This document shows, piece after piece, positions 1 through 7,731 of a DNA stretch of 64,000 nt. Every line of letters starts with the position of its first letter. The stretch's first letter is position 1. The notes under the pieces were generated by a model, which saw only the letters and a program-made list of their open reading frames with translations, did no database searches and had not been told where the DNA came from. The translations under genes and the position numbers were made by a program. This DNA is from CAVVAY01 sp963746465 (GTDB lineage Bacteria; Actinomycetota; Actinomycetes; JACCUZ01), in assembly GCA_963746465.1 (NCBI GenBank), contig CAVVAY010000005.1, positions 682,001 to 746,000 of the forward strand, written 5' to 3'.

Positions 1-477
1 GGCGCGGCTGCCGTCGACTCGCGCCTGCGGACCTCGGTGCCCGGCGTCTGGGCCGTCGGCGACTGCGCCTCGTGGGAGTCGGCGCGCTACGGCACCCGGA
101 TGCTGGTCGAGCACTGGGACGCCGCACTGCGGGCGCCGGCCGTGGCGGCGGAGAACCTGCTGGGAGGCGACCAGGTCTGGGACCCGGTGCCGTACTTCTG
201 GTCCGAGCAGTGGGGCCGGATGGTGCAGTACGCCGGCCACCACCCGGCCGGTGACCGCGTGGTCTGGCGCGACGAGGGCGAACGGTGGGCCGCCTTCTGG
301 CTGGCCGGCGACCGGCTCGTCGCGGCGTTGACGGTGGACCGGCCGCGCGACCTGGTGCAGGCCCGGCACCTGATGGAGCGGGACGCCGTCGTCGACCCTG
401 CGCTGCTGGCGGACCCGGCGGTCGCCGTGAAGGCGGCCGCGCTCCAGGCCGGTGGACGTGGCAGGCTTCCCGGGTGA
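1..477 (+). CDS. FAD-dependent oxidoreductase, ferredoxin-reductase-like (C-terminal part)
   Basis: The reading frame is open to the left window edge, so only the last 158 residues are present. The visible part starts inside the second nucleotide-binding region: a VPGVWAVGDCA motif, typical of the ATG/GD FAD motif in pyridine nucleotide-disulfide reductases, lies near residue 13. A roughly 80-residue domain follows (YFWSEQW, then VQYAGH) that resembles the Reductase_C domain of rubredoxin/ferredoxin reductases. Such enzymes pass electrons from NAD(P)H to ferredoxins that feed P450s or dioxygenases. The stop overlaps the next start by 4 nt (GTGA), so the two genes are probably cotranscribed. 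The redox partner is not in view. Confidence 0.85.
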   Translation, partial: GAAAVDSRLRTSVPGVWAVGDCASWESARYGTRMLVEHWDAALRAPAVAAENLLGGDQVWDPVPYFWSEQWGRMVQYAGHHPAGDRVVWRDEGERWAAFWLAGDRLVAALTVDRPRDLVQARHLMERDAVVDPALLADPAVAVKAAALQAGGRGRLPG

Positions 478-860
478 GCGAGCAACGATCCGACGCCGAC
501 CAGGTCCACGCCGACGCGAACGAGCTGCTCGTGACGGAGTGGCTGACCCTGCCTGAGACCGCGGACAAGCTCGGCGTCAGCGCCAACCGCATCCGTCAGC
601 TGGTCAGCGACCGGCAGCTGATCGCCGTGCGCCGCGGCGAGAACAACGCGTTGATGGTTCCGGCCGACTTCGTGCAGGACGGCAAGGTCCTCAAGGGGCT
701 GCCGGGTGTGCTGACGCTGCTCAAGGATGCGCGGTACGCCGACGACGAGGCGCTGCGTTGGCTGTTCACCGACGACGACCTGCCGGGCTCCCCGGTCCAG
801 GCGCTGGTCGAGAACCGGGGCACCGAGGTCAAGCGACGCGCGCAGGCGCTGGGCTTCTAG
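474..860 (+). CDS. Rv2175c-family DNA-binding protein
   Basis: This 128-residue protein matches the actinobacterial Rv2175c family. In M. tuberculosis that protein is a winged-helix DNA-binding substrate of the Ser/Thr kinase PknL. The helix-turn-helix is visible at about residues 24-50 (LPETADKLGVSANRIRQLVSD). The C-terminal half contains LPGVLTLLKDARY and ends GTEVKRRAQALGF, as in family members. I chose GTG 474 because it overlaps the upstream stop by 4 nt; starting further upstream would run through the previous gene. No pknL homologue is in the window. The target genes are unknown. Confidence 0.88.
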   Translation: MSEQRSDADQVHADANELLVTEWLTLPETADKLGVSANRIRQLVSDRQLIAVRRGENNALMVPADFVQDGKVLKGLPGVLTLLKDARYADDEALRWLFTDDDLPGSPVQALVENRGTEVKRRAQALGF

Positions 861-863
861 CCG

Positions 864-1190
864 GTGCGCCACCTGGCCTACCTCGCAGTGCTGGTCTTCT
901 GCCTGCTGGGCACCCTGCCGCTGGAGGTCTGGCTCGGCGTGCGGGTCTACCGACGTCCGCGCCGGCTGGTTCTGACCCTGCTGCCGGTGCTGGCCGTGTT
1001 CATGACCTGGGACCTGTACGCGGTGTCGGCCGGGCACTGGGAGTTCGACCCGGCGCAGACGCTGGGGCTGGTGCTGCCGGGCGGCGTGCCGGTGGAGGAG
1101 CTGATGTTCTTCCTGGTCGTGCCGATCTGTGCCGTGCTCGCGTTCGAGGCGGTACGCCGGGTCAAGGGCTGGCCGGCGGGGGACGAGTGA
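864..1190 (+). CDS. crtYc: Lycopene cyclase domain protein, subunit 1 (CrtYc/CrtYe type)
   Basis: This is a small membrane protein of 108 residues with about three hydrophobic helices. It carries the PVEELMFFLVVP motif (about residues 75-86), the PxEE signature of heterodimeric lycopene cyclases. In actinobacteria two such half-size proteins form one enzyme that closes a beta or epsilon ring on lycopene or C50 intermediates. The GTG start lies 3 nt after the upstream stop. The stop overlaps the next start by 4 nt, so both subunits should be made from one mRNA. Sequence reading alone does not show whether the ring is beta or epsilon. Confidence 0.85.
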   Translation: MRHLAYLAVLVFCLLGTLPLEVWLGVRVYRRPRRLVLTLLPVLAVFMTWDLYAVSAGHWEFDPAQTLGLVLPGGVPVEELMFFLVVPICAVLAFEAVRRVKGWPAGDE

Positions 1191-1502
1191 GCTACACCGT
1201 CCTGGCCGTCGCGGGCGTGCTGGTCGCCGTGCTGCTCGACCTGGTGCTGCTCGGCACCCGGCTGCTGACCCGGCGGCTGTTCTGGACGGCGTACGCCATC
1301 GTCCTCGTCTTCCAGCTGCTCACCAACGGCTGGCTGACCGGGCGCGACATCGTGACCTACGACGACGACGCGATCGTCGGCCTCCGGGTGGTGCTTCGCC
1401 CCGATCGAGGACCTGCTGTTCGGTTTCTCGCTGGTGGTGCAGACGCTGGCCTGGTGGGTCTGGTGGGGCCGGCGCCTCACCGGCGCGCCCTCCGCGCCCT
1501 GA
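1187..1502 (+). CDS. crtYd: Lycopene cyclase domain protein, subunit 2 (CrtYd/CrtYf type), apparent +1 frameshift
   Basis: From GTG 1187 the frame encodes a hydrophobic N-terminus (VLVAVLLDLVLLGTRLL) and LTNGWLTGRDIVTYDDD, typical of the second cyclase subunit. At about 1388-1392 the family motif jumps one base forward. The original frame reads into a nonsense tail that would run to 1573, whereas the +1 frame gives CFAPIEDLLFGFSLVVQTLAWWVWW and stops at 1500-1502. One extra G near 1390 explains this. As corrected the protein is about 104 residues and carries the expected PxED motif. Its 3' end overlaps the convergent crtB by 26 nt. Either this is a sequence error or the subunit is broken. Confidence 0.75.
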
Positions 1503-2370
1503 CGAGGGCCGGCAGGGCGACGGCCAGCCGGCGCGGCAGCGGCACGGCGACCCGTCGGTCGAGGACCTGGTAGCCGGCCTTCTCCACCGCGTCGAGGATG
1601 CCGCCGTACAGCAGGAAGGCGGTCCGGATGCAGTCGCGGCTGGTCGGGTGCAGCAGGTCGATGCCTGGCTCGGCCTCGGCGTAGAGCGCCCTGGTGCGGG
1701 CGACCTCGAACGCCAGTAGGTCGCGCACGTTGCGCGGCGTCGGGCCGGGGCGCAGGTCGGTGCGGGTCACACGGAACCGGTCGAGGTCCTCGCCGGGCAG
1801 GTAGACCCGGCCGCGGCGCAGGTCCTCGGCGACGTCCCGGATGAAGTTCGACATCTGGAAGGCCTCGCCGAGGGTGCGGGCGTGGCCGGCGGCCCTCGGG
1901 TCGAGCGGCTCGAGGATCGGCACCATCTGCAGCCCGATCACCGCGGCCGAGCCGTACATGTACCTCTCGAGGTCGGCGTACGTCGGGTAGCTGGTGACGT
2001 CGATGTCCATCCGCATGCTGGCCAGGAACGCCTCGAAGGTGTCGCGGCCGATGCCCCAGGTGCGGGCGGTGTGGATCGCGGCACGGCTGACCGGGTGGGT
2101 GCTGTCACCGCGGTCGAGGTCGGCGAGGAAGCCGTCGCCCCAGCGGAGCAGGGCGGCGGGGTCGGGATGGTCCAGGTCGTCGACCAGCTCGTCGGCGTAC
2201 CGCGCGAAGCCGTAGAGCGCGTGCACGTGCGGCCGCCTGGCCGGCGGCAGCAGCAGGGTGGCCAGGTAGTAGGTCTTGCCGTGCGCCGCGTTCAGCCGCC
2301 GGCACAGCTCGTACGCGTCGCGCAGCCCCGGATCGGTGATCCCCGCCGCATCCAGCTCCCGCCCCCTCAC
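1477..2370 (-). CDS. crtB: Phytoene synthase CrtB
   Basis: The protein condenses two geranylgeranyl diphosphates to phytoene, the first committed C40 carotenoid step. Both Asp-rich motifs are present: DELVD at residues 60-64 and the D179xxxD183 pair inside NFIRDVAED. LYGFARYADELVDD and YMYGSAAVIGLQM are also typical. I chose GTG 2370, giving 297 residues with the first conserved helix (LRDAYELCRRLNAAHGKTYY) near residue 16. The frame stays open upstream to 2481, but that part is not family-like. The gene is separated from crtI by an opposite-strand gene, so it needs its own promoter. Confidence 0.92.
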   Translation of the reverse strand: MRGRELDAAGITDPGLRDAYELCRRLNAAHGKTYYLATLLLPPARRPHVHALYGFARYADELVDDLDHPDPAALLRWGDGFLADLDRGDSTHPVSRAAIHTARTWGIGRDTFEAFLASMRMDIDVTSYPTYADLERYMYGSAAVIGLQMVPILEPLDPRAAGHARTLGEAFQMSNFIRDVAEDLRRGRVYLPGEDLDRFRVTRTDLRPGPTPRNVRDLLAFEVARTRALYAEAEPGIDLLHPTSRDCIRTAFLLYGGILDAVEKAGYQVLDRRVAVPLPRRLAVALPALVRARRARR

Positions 2371-2525
2371 GGGCTTACCGCCAATCGGCCGACGAGCACG
2401 CAGAAGTGGCACTTCGCCACTGAACCGCGGCACCTCTGCCCGGCATCGTGTGCTGGTCGGCAGCCACCGGACGTTGTCCACAGCGCTGCCTCGGCGGGGA
2501 GTCGCCGACTGCCACGCTCTACGTC
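2371..2525. promoter_or_regulatory. Divergent crtB / DUF559 intergenic region with nested palindromes
   Basis: This 155-bp spacer lies between two diverging genes. It contains a perfect 13-bp palindrome GAAGTG-G-CACTTC (2403-2415). A second dyad shares bases with it: AGTGGC (2405-2410), a 5-nt gap, then GCCACT (2416-2421). Nested dyads of this kind can be a repressor operator or a small hairpin. I see no convincing sigma-70 -35/-10 pair on either strand. Confidence 0.4.
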
Positions 2526-3434
2526 ATGGATCCGCGCGACGCGCTGGACACGCTCGGGGGCTACGCGACCCGAGCAGCCCTGCTTGGTGAGGGGGTGACC
2601 CGCCACGGGCTCGCCGTCGCCGTGTCCGAGCGACGGGTGGTGCGGCTGCGCCGGGGCGTCTATGCACTGGGCATGCCGGACGGGATGGCCGCGCTCCGGG
2701 CTGCGGCAGTCGCGCTGAAAGGCGTGGTGTCCCATGACTCGGCGGCCATCATGTGGGGGCTCGAGGTGGTTCACGAACCCAGGCAGCGGATCACCGTGGC
2801 GCGCAACAGGAGTCGAGCCACGTTCGACGGCGTCGTCGTCTCTCGTGGTGACGTCGGTGCGACAGTGGTGCGGGAAGGGCTCCGCGTGACGAGCGTCATC
2901 CGAACCCTGCTCGACTGCGCCGCCGTGCTGGCGCTGGAAGAGGCAGTCGTGGTCGTGGACTCCGCCTTCCGGATGGGACTCGTCACGCCGGCTGAGCTCA
3001 GCCTGGCGGCGCGGCGGGTGCGTGGCCCGCACGCCCGCAAGGTGCGGCGAGTGGTGCGCCTCTCCGACCCGAAGTCTGAGTCGGTGCTCGAGTCGCTGCT
3101 GCGGGTGCTGCTCGTGCTGTCGGGCATCGCACCGGACCAGTCGCAGTTCGTGCTGCGGGACAGCAGTGGCCGGATCGGACGAGTGGACTTCGTCTATCTC
3201 CGCGCACGGTTGATCGTCGAGGCCGATGGGTTCGAGTTCCACAGCAACCGGGCCGACTACCGCCGGGATCGTCGTCGATCCAACGCCTTCTGCAGACTGG
3301 ACTGGAGCCTGTTGCGCTTCACCTGGGAGGATGTCCGATTCCATCCGGAGTACGTGGTCGAGGCGGTTCGATTCGAGCTGAGCAAAGGCCCGCGGAGGCA
3401 GCGGCTGCCGCGGAACACACAGAGGGCAGCCTGA
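2526..3434 (+). CDS. AbiEi antitoxin-like N-domain / DUF559 nuclease-like protein
   Basis: This 302-residue protein has a winged-helix-like start (GYATRAALLGEGVTRHGLAVAV, then LRRGVYALG) as in AbiEi-type antitoxin_4 domains. Its C-terminal third fits DUF559 (Vsr/PD-(D/E)XK fold): ESVLESLLR near 186-193, then RVDFVYLRARLIVEADG with D221, E232 and D234 as likely metal ligands, then FHSNRADYRRDRRRSNAF. Such proteins are abundant and mobile in actinobacteria, and their function is mostly unproven. ATG 2526 is the first start after the divergent spacer. It lies opposite to and between crtI and crtB, and its base composition looks less G+C-rich than its neighbours. No obvious toxin partner is adjacent. 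Confidence 0.8.
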   Translation: MDPRDALDTLGGYATRAALLGEGVTRHGLAVAVSERRVVRLRRGVYALGMPDGMAALRAAAVALKGVVSHDSAAIMWGLEVVHEPRQRITVARNRSRATFDGVVVSRGDVGATVVREGLRVTSVIRTLLDCAAVLALEEAVVVVDSAFRMGLVTPAELSLAARRVRGPHARKVRRVVRLSDPKSESVLESLLRVLLVLSGIAPDQSQFVLRDSSGRIGRVDFVYLRARLIVEADGFEFHSNRADYRRDRRRSNAFCRLDWSLLRFTWEDVRFHPEYVVEAVRFELSKGPRRQRLPRNTQRAA

Positions 3435-3457
3435 GAACCACGTCGACGCGAGGGTCA

Positions 3458-3474
3458 CGGCACATTGTGTGCCG
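3458..3474. terminator. Small hairpin between convergent genes
   Basis: CGGCACA (3458-3464), loop TTG, TGTGCCG (3468-3474) form a perfect 7-bp stem in the 62-nt gap between the DUF559-type gene and crtI, which converge. There is no T-tract, which is common in high-G+C actinobacteria. It could act in both directions. Confidence 0.45.
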
Positions 3475-3496
3475 GTCGGCTGACTCCCTTCCACGG

Positions 3497-4984
3497 TCAG
3501 CGCCGGGCGCGGGAGTGGTACGCCGGGTCGGGGCCGAGGATCCGCTCGGCGGCCAGCCGGCCGGAGATCAGGACCATCGGCACCCCGACGCCCGGCTGGG
3601 TCCCGGACCCGGCGAAGACGACGTTCTCGCCCCATAGGTTGCGCGGCCGGAACGGTCCGGTCTGCCCGAAGGTGTGCGCCGCCGCGAACGGCGTGCCCCG
3701 CTCCATCCCGCGCGCCTCCCAGTCCAGCGGCGTGGTCACGTGCGACACCTCGATGCCGTCGCCGAAGCCCGGCCACCCGCGCTCCTCGACGGTCGCCACA
3801 ACCCGCTCGAGGTACCGCGGCCCCTCCGACCGCCAGTCGACCGGCCCGTCGAGGTTCGGCGTCGGGAACAGCACGTAGTACGACGACCGCCCGGCCGGCG
3901 CGAGCGACGGGTCGGAGGTCGTCGGTGACGTCACGAGGAACGACGGGTCGCTCATCAGCCGACCACCGAGGATCTCGTCGAACACCTCGCGCCACGCATG
4001 CCCGAACGAGATCGTGTGGTGCGCCGCCCCGGGATAGGCCGCGGTCGAGCCGGCGAGCAGCAGGAAGCAGGACGGCGAGTAGCTCAGCGGCCGCCGCACC
4101 GGAGCACCCAGCAGACGACGGGCCACCGGCAGGTCCGGGTTCAGCACCACCGCGTCGCAGGGCACCCGCTCGCCGGCCGCCGTGTGCACCGCCACCGCGC
4201 GGTCGCCGCGCAGCTCGACCCGGGTCACGGTCTCGCCGTAGCGCAGCTCGACGCCGTGCTTCTCCGCGGCCCCGGCCAGTGCCCGCGGCACCGCGTGCAT
4301 GCCACCGCGGGGAAAGTACACGCCGGCCACCGAGTCCATGTAGCCGATCACCGCGTAGATCGCCAGCGCGTCGTACGGGGAGAGGCCGGCGTACATGGCC
4401 TGGAACGAGAAGACCCTCTGCGTGCGGTCGTCCTTGAGGAACTGCCCGACCTTCGGCGCGAGCCGCCGGAAGCCGCCGAGCGCCGCGAGACGGGCCAGCG
4501 ACGGCCGCAGCAATGACAGCGGCGAGTCGATGTTGCGGTCGATGAAGTCGCGCATCTCCAGCCGGTAGAGCGCGGAGACGAAGTCGACGTAGCGGCGGTA
4601 GCCGTCGGCCTCCGCCGGGCCGCAGACCGCCGCCACCTCCTCGGCCATCGCGTCGACCGAGGAGTGCACGTCCATCGACGAGCCATCGGCGAAGCGGGCC
4701 CGGTACAGCGGCTCGACCGGGTCGAGGGTCAGCCAGTCGGAGAGCCGTTCGCCGACGCAGTCCAGCGCGTCGGCGATCAGCTCGGGCATCGTCAGCACCG
4801 TCGGCCCGGTGTCGAACGCATAGCCCTGGTCGGTGAGCAGCCCCGCCCGGCCGCCGGGCACCGCTTCACGTTCGAGCACCGTCACCCGTCGGCCGGCCCC
4901 GGCCAGCCGCAGCGCAGCCGACAGCCCACCCAGGCCAGCGCCGACGACGACCACGTGGTCGGTCGGGCCGCTGACCCGGCGCAT
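3497..4984 (-). CDS. crtI: Phytoene desaturase CrtI
   Basis: This is a 495-residue FAD enzyme that converts phytoene to lycopene by successive desaturations. The N-terminal dinucleotide fold is VVVVGAGLGGLSAALRLAGAG (GAGLGG at residues 16-21), then ALL-type RAGLLTDQGYAFDTGPTVLTMP. The C-terminal carotenoid-desaturase signature is VFAGSGTQPGVGVPMVLISGRLAAERIL. ATG 4984 is chosen because it overlaps the crtE stop (TGATG), implying translational coupling. Of the three CrtI-superfamily proteins in the window this is the most canonical CrtI. It converges with the DUF559-type gene downstream. Confidence 0.92.
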   Translation of the reverse strand: MRRVSGPTDHVVVVGAGLGGLSAALRLAGAGRRVTVLEREAVPGGRAGLLTDQGYAFDTGPTVLTMPELIADALDCVGERLSDWLTLDPVEPLYRARFADGSSMDVHSSVDAMAEEVAAVCGPAEADGYRRYVDFVSALYRLEMRDFIDRNIDSPLSLLRPSLARLAALGGFRRLAPKVGQFLKDDRTQRVFSFQAMYAGLSPYDALAIYAVIGYMDSVAGVYFPRGGMHAVPRALAGAAEKHGVELRYGETVTRVELRGDRAVAVHTAAGERVPCDAVVLNPDLPVARRLLGAPVRRPLSYSPSCFLLLAGSTAAYPGAAHHTISFGHAWREVFDEILGGRLMSDPSFLVTSPTTSDPSLAPAGRSSYYVLFPTPNLDGPVDWRSEGPRYLERVVATVEERGWPGFGDGIEVSHVTTPLDWEARGMERGTPFAAAHTFGQTGPFRPRNLWGENVVFAGSGTQPGVGVPMVLISGRLAAERILGPDPAYHSRARR

Positions 4985-6054
4985 CAGCCGGTCCGGGTGG
5001 TGGCGGCGGAGACCAGCTGGTCCAGCACCGAGTGCGCCGGCTCGTCGACGCCCGCCAGCGCAGCTCGCGCCGTCGCCGACTGCTCGGCGATCAGCTCCTC
5101 GACCGCGGCCAGCGCACCGCACTCGACCATCACCTCGCGCAGCGCCTCCACCCCGTCGGCAGCCAGCCGCTGGTCACCCAGGCCGGCCCGCACCTGTGCC
5201 GCCTGTGCCGGCGAGCACCGCTCCAGGGTCAGTGCGACCAGCACGGTGCGCTTGCCCTCGCGCAGGTCGTCACCGGCCGGCTTCCCGGTGACGGCCGGGT
5301 CGCCGAACACCCCGAGAACGTCGTCGCGCAGCTGGAACGCCTCGCCCAGCGCGCGGCCGTAGGTGTCGTACGTCGACAGCAGCTCGGGCCCGGCCCCGGC
5401 CAGGGCACCGCCGAGCAGCAGCGGCTGCGCGACGGAGTACTTCGCCGACTTGTAGAGGATCACGTGCCGGGCCCGCTCGACGGTGGTGCTCGACTGGGTG
5501 GACTCGAGCATGTCCAGGTACTGCCCGCACATCAGCTCGGTGCGCATCCGGTCGAAGATGCCCCGGCCGCGCAGCAGGTCCGCGGCCGGCAGGCCGGACC
5601 CGGCGTACATCTCGTCGCACCACGACAGGCAGAGGTCGCCGGCCAGGATCGCCCCGGCCACGCCGAACGACTCGGAGGAGCCCAGCCAGCGGTCCCGCCG
5701 GTGCAGCGCGGCCACCCGCCGGTGCACGGAGGGCTGGCCGCGACGGGTGTCGCTGCCGTCCATCACGTCGTCGTGGATCAGGGCGGCGGCCTGGAACAGC
5801 TCGAGGGAGGCGGCCACCGTGACGATCTCGGGCTGGTCGGCCCCGCCGGCGCCACGCCATCCCCAGTAGCAGAAGGCCGGGCGCAGCCTCTTGCCGCCAC
5901 GGAGCAGGTCGGCCAGCGCCTCCATCAACGGGGACAGGTCGTCGCTGACCTCGTCGAGCACCGCGGCCTGCCGGGCCAGCATGTCCTCGACCGACTTGGC
6001 GACCCGGCTGCGCAGGTCCTCCGCGTCGAGCGGGTGCTGTGGGGCAGGCGTCAC
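4984..6054 (-). CDS. crtE: Polyprenyl diphosphate synthase (geranylgeranyl diphosphate synthase)
   Basis: This 356-residue all-trans polyprenyl synthase extends allylic diphosphates with IPP, probably to C20 for carotenoids. The first Asp-rich motif is DDVMD at residues 95-99, and the second is the DDVLG region in EAFQLRDDVLG. The GGKRLRP IPP-binding motif is at 53-59. Small residues upstream of the first motif (LFQAAALIHDD) fit C20 or longer products. GTG 6054 was chosen; upstream codons run into the metF promoter. The locus, divergent from metF, equals idsA2 (Rv2173)/metF (Rv2172c) of M. tuberculosis, so this may be the ancestral prenyl synthase recruited for pigment. The first gene of crtE-crtI. 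Confidence 0.88.
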   Translation of the reverse strand: MTPAPQHPLDAEDLRSRVAKSVEDMLARQAAVLDEVSDDLSPLMEALADLLRGGKRLRPAFCYWGWRGAGGADQPEIVTVAASLELFQAAALIHDDVMDGSDTRRGQPSVHRRVAALHRRDRWLGSSESFGVAGAILAGDLCLSWCDEMYAGSGLPAADLLRGRGIFDRMRTELMCGQYLDMLESTQSSTTVERARHVILYKSAKYSVAQPLLLGGALAGAGPELLSTYDTYGRALGEAFQLRDDVLGVFGDPAVTGKPAGDDLREGKRTVLVALTLERCSPAQAAQVRAGLGDQRLAADGVEALREVMVECGALAAVEELIAEQSATARAALAGVDEPAHSVLDQLVSAATTRTG

Positions 6055-6120
6055 AACGTCCGAGCGTAAGCGCACGTCCGGTGTTCGGGCCGGCCGCCCG
6101 GCTCGGATTGGATTCTCGAC

Positions 6121-6126
6121 TAACCT
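6121..6126 (+). promoter_or_regulatory. Leaderless-type -10 hexamer of metF
   Basis: TAACCT lies 7 nt before ATG 6134. A TANNNT hexamer at this distance puts the transcription start at the start codon, as in actinobacterial leaderless mRNAs. No good -35 box is seen. Confidence 0.5.
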
Positions 6127-6133
6127 CGGAGCC

Positions 6134-7072
6134 ATGACAGCCGCGCCGTCCCACGATCCCTGGTCGCGCGCCAGCGTCATGCCCGGCCGCACCCCGACGA
6201 TCGCCGAGCTGCTCAGCGAAGGGCGGCACTCCTACTCCTTCGAGTTCTTCCCGCCCCGGACCGAGGACGGCGAGCGAGCCCTGTGGACCGTGCTCCGGCA
6301 GCTCGAGGCGCTGCGCCCGACGTTCGTCTCGGTCACCTACGGCGCCGGCGGCTCGACCCGCGACCGGACGGTGTCGATCACCGAGCAGATCGCCCGCAAC
6401 ACCACGCTGATGCCGGTCGCCCACTTCACCGCGGTCGATCACTCGGTCACCGAGCTGCGGCAGATCATCGGCCAGTACGCGAACGCCGGGGTGCGCAACG
6501 TGCTCGCCCTGCGTGGTGACCCGCCCGGCGACCCGATGGGCACCTGGCGGTCCCACCCCGACGGCGTGCCGTACGCCGAGGACCTGGTCCGGCTGCTCAA
6601 GGGCTCCGGCGACTTCTGCGTCGGCGTCGCGGCCTTCCCCGAGAAGCACCCGCGGTCGCCGGACTGGGAGACCGACACCAAGTACTTCGTGCAGAAGTGC
6701 CGCGCCGGCGCGGACTACGCGATCACCCAGATGTTCTTCTACGCCGACGACTTCCTCCGGCTGCGCGATCGCGTGGCGGCGACCGGCTGCGACGTGCCGA
6801 TCATCCCGGGCATCATGCCGGCGACCAACGTCAAGCAGATCGAGCGGTTCGCCCAGCTGTCCAACGCGGCGTTCCCGCCCGACCTCGCCGAGCGGCTGCA
6901 CGCCGTCGAGGACGACAAGGACGCGATGCGACGGGTCGGCGTCGACGCCGCGACCGAGCTCTGTCAGCGGCTGCTGGCCGAGGGCGTGCCAGGGCTGCAC
7001 TTCATCACCCTCAACACCTCGACCGCGACCCGCGAGATCTACCTGCAGCTCGGCCTCGGCGACTCCCGCTGA
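6134..7072 (+). CDS. metF: Methylenetetrahydrofolate reductase
   Basis: MetF uses FAD to reduce 5,10-methylene-THF to 5-methyl-THF for methionine synthesis. The 312-residue protein has the family start HSYSFEFFPPRTEDGE, the glutamate of the FEFFPP motif, VSVTYGAGGSTRDRT, LALRGDPP and ITQMFFYADDFLRL, ending HFITLNTSTATREI. The length is normal. ATG 6134 follows a weak GGA and a TAACCT hexamer, so the mRNA may be leaderless. It diverges from crtE exactly as metF and idsA2 do in mycobacteria. The next gene starts 5 nt after the stop, so the two are probably cotranscribed. Confidence 0.95.
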   Translation: MTAAPSHDPWSRASVMPGRTPTIAELLSEGRHSYSFEFFPPRTEDGERALWTVLRQLEALRPTFVSVTYGAGGSTRDRTVSITEQIARNTTLMPVAHFTAVDHSVTELRQIIGQYANAGVRNVLALRGDPPGDPMGTWRSHPDGVPYAEDLVRLLKGSGDFCVGVAAFPEKHPRSPDWETDTKYFVQKCRAGADYAITQMFFYADDFLRLRDRVAATGCDVPIIPGIMPATNVKQIERFAQLSNAAFPPDLAERLHAVEDDKDAMRRVGVDAATELCQRLLAEGVPGLHFITLNTSTATREIYLQLGLGDSR

Positions 7073-7077
7073 CGCCG

Positions 7078-7719
7078 GTGGACCGCGACGGCTACCTGGA
7101 CGGGTGGCAACGGCTGCACGGCGGCTACGACCCGCGGGCCAACGCACTCGTGCGCGGCTGGCTCTCCGGCGCGTACGTCGTGGCGCGCCCTTTCGCGAAG
7201 GCCGGCGTGGCTCCCGACCTGGTGACGCTGGCCGGCTTGCTGCTCGGCGCCGGCGCTCTGGCCCCGGCTGCCGCGGGCGGCTGGTGGCTTCTGCTCGCGG
7301 CGGCCCTGGTCGTGCTGTCGGCGCTGCTGGACAACGTCGACGGGGCGGTCGCGGTGCTGACCGGCCGCGCGACGGCAGCCGGCCAGGTGCTCGACCACGT
7401 CGCTGACCGGGTCGCCGACCTGGTCTTCCTCGGGGTGCTGCTTGCGGCCGGCGCACCCTGGCAGGCGTGTGCGATCGGGGGGGCGCTGATGATGCTGCAG
7501 GAGTACCTGCGGGCCCGGGCCGTGGCCGCCGGCATGACCGAGGTCGGCGTGGTCACCGTGTGGGAGCGGCCGACCCGGGTCATCGTCACCGCGACGTTCC
7601 TCGCCGCGGCAGCCGTGCTCGGCGATCCGTGGCCGGCCCTCGGCGCCTGGGCCTGGACCGGCCTGGGACTGGTCGGCTTCATCCAGCTCGCCGTCGTGGT
7701 CCGGCGACGGCTGCGCTGA
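7078..7719 (+). CDS. CDP-alcohol phosphatidyltransferase family membrane protein
   Basis: This 213-residue membrane protein has about six hydrophobic segments. CDP-alcohol phosphotransferases join an alcohol to a CDP-activated lipid. The signature DxxDGxxAR-x8-GxxxDxxxD is nearly complete: D85, D88-G89, A92, G102, D106 and D110 are present, but the arginine after A92 is valine (V93). The Asp ligands for the metals remain, so activity is possible; substrate cannot be told. The GTG start is 5 nt after metF. The gene converges with the next carotenoid gene at 12 nt spacing. Confidence 0.8.
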   Translation: MDRDGYLDGWQRLHGGYDPRANALVRGWLSGAYVVARPFAKAGVAPDLVTLAGLLLGAGALAPAAAGGWWLLLAAALVVLSALLDNVDGAVAVLTGRATAAGQVLDHVADRVADLVFLGVLLAAGAPWQACAIGGALMMLQEYLRARAVAAGMTEVGVVTVWERPTRVIVTATFLAAAAVLGDPWPALGAWAWTGLGLVGFIQLAVVVRRRLR

Positions 7720-7731
7720 GTCGGTCCGGCG

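Noticed and set aside
1187..1573. Longer unshifted reading of the second lycopene cyclase gene
   Set aside because: The tail after 1390 lacks the PxED motif, is Arg-rich, and overlaps crtB by almost 100 nt; the shifted frame matches the family.
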